64,000 bases of DNA from Labilibaculum filiforme (GTDB taxonomy: Bacteria > Bacteroidota > Bacteroidia > Bacteroidales > Marinifilaceae), in assembly GCF_002843315.1 (NCBI RefSeq), contig NZ_MVDD01000010.1, forward strand, positions 1 to 64,000, written 5' to 3'. Shown here piece after piece: positions 62,164-64,000 of the stretch (positions are counted from its first letter, which is position 1; each line of letters starts with the position of its first letter). Below the pieces are notes generated by a model that was not told the DNA's origin, did no database searches, and saw nothing but the letters and a program-made list of their open reading frames with translations. The position numbers and the translations under genes are program-made.

Positions 62164-64000
62164 TTAAAAAATTGCACTTTCTTTTAGGTGTTTATTGACT
62201 AATTCGAGAAGGTTTTTTGCTTTCACAGGTTTACTGAGGTATTCGTTGCATCCCGAATCGAACGCTTTTTGTCTGTCTTGACTAGACGCATAAGCGGTTT
62301 GGGCAATAATTACCATATCTCTCTTGCCTTTTTTAATTTGTTGGGTAGCCTCGTAGCCACTAAAATCGGGTAGACGAATGTCCATTAAAACGACATCTAT
62401 ATTTTGCGATAATGCAATTTTTACCGCAGTGGCTCCATTATTGGCATGAATAATTTTGGCAGGAGTTCTGCTAAAAACTTCTTTCAAGTAAAGTGCATTG
62501 GTTTCGTCGTCTTCAACAATTAATATGGTTTTTCCATCAAAATCGTATTCCTGCATGCTTGCATGGTATTTTGGTTTGGCATTACTATTTTTACGAATAG
62601 ATTTTTGAGGCAAAGTAATTGTGAATGTACTTCCTTTGCCAAGATCAGAATCGATATGGATTGTTCCCTGCAGGGAGTTTGTAAGTCCTTGAACAATTGA
62701 TAAACCTAATCCAGTGCCACTAAAAATACGATTGGCACCTTGTTCAATTTGGGCAAAACGTTCAAAAATATGTTTAAATTCTGAATTTGGAATTCCAATT
62801 CCAGTGTCCGAAACCCGAAGAATGATATTTTTATGAGTATCTATTTCAAGATCTATTTTAATTGTGCCCTTGTCGGTGAATTTTAGTGCATTACTAATTA
62901 AATTTGTTGCTATTTTCTTTAGTTTTTCTTTGTCGGTGATAAAAGTCTCCATATTGATTTCCGAATGGTTACTTACCAATTGAATAGTTTGTTTATTTTG
63001 TCGAATTTGTTCTTCTCTAAACAATGCTTCAATTTCAAGAATAGTTGTTGGCAAGTTACATTCTTCAATTTCAAAAAGGACTTGTTCGGTTTCTATTTTC
63101 GAGATATCTATAATATCATTAATAATGGAAAGAAGATCGTTGCATCGCTGAGTAATAATATTAGAATACTCCTCAACACATTCTTTATTGTCTAGTTGAT
63201 CAGAGAGTAGGGAAGAGAATCCCATAATGGCATTCATTGGAGTTCTAATTTCATGACTCATGTTTTGTAGAAAAATAGTTTTTAATCGATCGCTTTCTAC
63301 AGCTCTTCCTTCTGCTTGAATTAATTCTTTATTTTGTTGTACAAGTAGTGCTTCATTTTTTATTACTTTTTTCTGAGCAACATCGTGTTTTTTCATTTCA
63401 ATTCTAATTCTTCGGTAGCCTAAGGTGCAGAAAAACAGCATGGCAATATATGAAATTAGATGTGTGAATATCATGCCATCAATTTTAGCTCGCACAATAG
63501 AGGTATATTTATTCATTGGCATCGAAACACTAATTCCTCCTCGGATATCTCCAAGTTTATACCCTTGATTGGCATGGCATTTTAAGCAACTGTTTTCAAC
63601 GATCATTGGTAGCATTAAACGTAAATACTTTTGGTTATTCATCGTTTCAACACTAGAGTATTCTGTTTCTCCTTTTTCAAATAGTTTTAGCGCTTTTGCT
63701 TCCCATTCATCCGCCATATTACCCGGATTAATAGGTTTTAAGCTGGTAATATGTCCTTTTTGTCCGTATTGTTCCTCTTCAAAATGAAAAACCAAACGAG
63801 TCATGTATGCCGGGTTTACTAGGGTTAGGCTTTTTCCTGTTGTGGTGCTTATATTTTGATCGGGCAGAAAGTTTAAGTGTGGGTTTGGCTGAATGGAGTC
63901 GGTAATGGGAACGTAAACGCCTCCATGTAAGGATGCCCATCGCCGAAAGGCTAAATCTTTATTATAAGAGCCAAGTGCTTCTACTTTAGCTAATTCGTAA
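62164..64000 (-). CDS. Hybrid sensor histidine kinase with DUF3365 heme-type sensor (N-terminus off right edge)
   Basis: The minus-strand frame is open through base 64000. The visible part begins in a DUF3365 (Tll0287-like) sensor: LAFRRWASLHGGVYVP, then NPAYMTRLV and the heme motif CLKCH in ENSCLKCHANQGYKLGD. A membrane helix follows. The kinase has the H-box FLQNMSHEIRTPMNAIMGF, LISNALKFT, DTGIGIP and GTGLGLSIVQG. A receiver domain closes it, with phosphoacceptor Asp in VVLMDIRLPDFSGYE and Lys in LSKPVKA. The sensor is probably periplasmic and could bind c-type heme or sense redox state. Confidence 0.9.
   Translation of the reverse strand, partial: YELAKVEALGSYNKDLAFRRWASLHGGVYVPITDSIQPNPHLNFLPDQNISTTTGKSLTLVNPAYMTRLVFHFEEEQYGQKGHITSLKPINPGNMADEWEAKALKLFEKGETEYSSVETMNNQKYLRLMLPMIVENSCLKCHANQGYKLGDIRGGISVSMPMNKYTSIVRAKIDGMIFTHLISYIAMLFFCTLGYRRIRIEMKKHDVAQKKVIKNEALLVQQNKELIQAEGRAVESDRLKTIFLQNMSHEIRTPMNAIMGFSSLLSDQLDNKECVEEYSNIITQRCNDLLSIINDIIDISKIETEQVLFEIEECNLPTTILEIEALFREEQIRQNKQTIQLVSNHSEINMETFITDKEKLKKIATNLISNALKFTDKGTIKIDLEIDTHKNIILRVSDTGIGIPNSEFKHIFERFAQIEQGANRIFSGTGLGLSIVQGLTNSLQGTIHIDSDLGKGSTFTITLPQKSIRKNSNAKPKYHASMQEYDFDGKTILIVEDDETNALYLKEVFSRTPAKIIHANNGATAVKIALSQNIDVVLMDIRLPDFSGYEATQQIKKGKRDMVIIAQTAYASSQDRQKAFDSGCNEYLSKPVKAKNLLELVNKHLKESAIF

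Overview
The window looks like a stretch of a Bacteroidota chromosome, probably of the Marinilabiliales/Marinifilaceae kind, though I cannot name the species. The reasons are low GC, intergenic TAnnTTTG-type promoter boxes with no Shine-Dalgarno pattern, secreted proteins whose signal peptides end in FSQ/FCQ/FAQ, a TonB-dependent receptor with an N-terminal carboxypeptidase-regulatory-like domain, and a GH43 enzyme.

Region 1 (about 1-15600) is accessory DNA. A tyrosine recombinase reads leftward off the left edge. Next to it, and divergent from it, is a run of genes that all read rightward: a DUF3289-type putative toxin with a lipoprotein partner, a WapI-like immunity gene broken by an amber codon, an S51 peptidase, an L,D-transpeptidase, a flotillin-like protein, a YwqK/TonB-C protein and many small secreted or membrane proteins of unknown function. 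Several of the gaps hold long imperfect palindromes that end in GTTA-type sites, and two of them share an 86-bp repeat. The layout resembles an integron cassette array (divergent recombinase, promoterless-looking co-directional genes, attC-like sites). The recombinase, however, is not a recognisable IntI; it resembles the type found beside IS91 elements.

Region 2 (15600-41100) is ordinary chromosome: a GH43 glycosidase, an alcohol dehydrogenase-like oxidoreductase preceded by three tandem 95-bp structured repeats, an OpuAC-like binding protein, a decayed MarR regulator, an AraC regulator, a nitroreductase with a monooxygenase, a SIMPL protein, an acyltransferase-patatin lipase pair, a TonB-dependent receptor, TauE, MarC, MsrB, a hydrolase, a single-domain response regulator, RarD, a TPR histidine kinase, an amidase and an acyl-CoA ligase.

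Region 3 (41900-49900) is a cobalamin-riboswitch-controlled corrin ring operon. Five ORFs, four of them bifunctional fusions, supply every step from (cobalt-)precorrin-2 to cobyrinate. A gap of about 530 nt separates the riboswitch from the first gene.

Region 4 (49950-64000) holds a glycosyltransferase, MazG, lipoprotein and membrane proteins, a methyltransferase, VF530, a B12-binding radical SAM protein, a DEAD-box helicase, an Asp/Glu racemase whose first active-site cysteine codon is UGA, and the C-terminal part of a DUF3365 hybrid histidine kinase running off the right edge.
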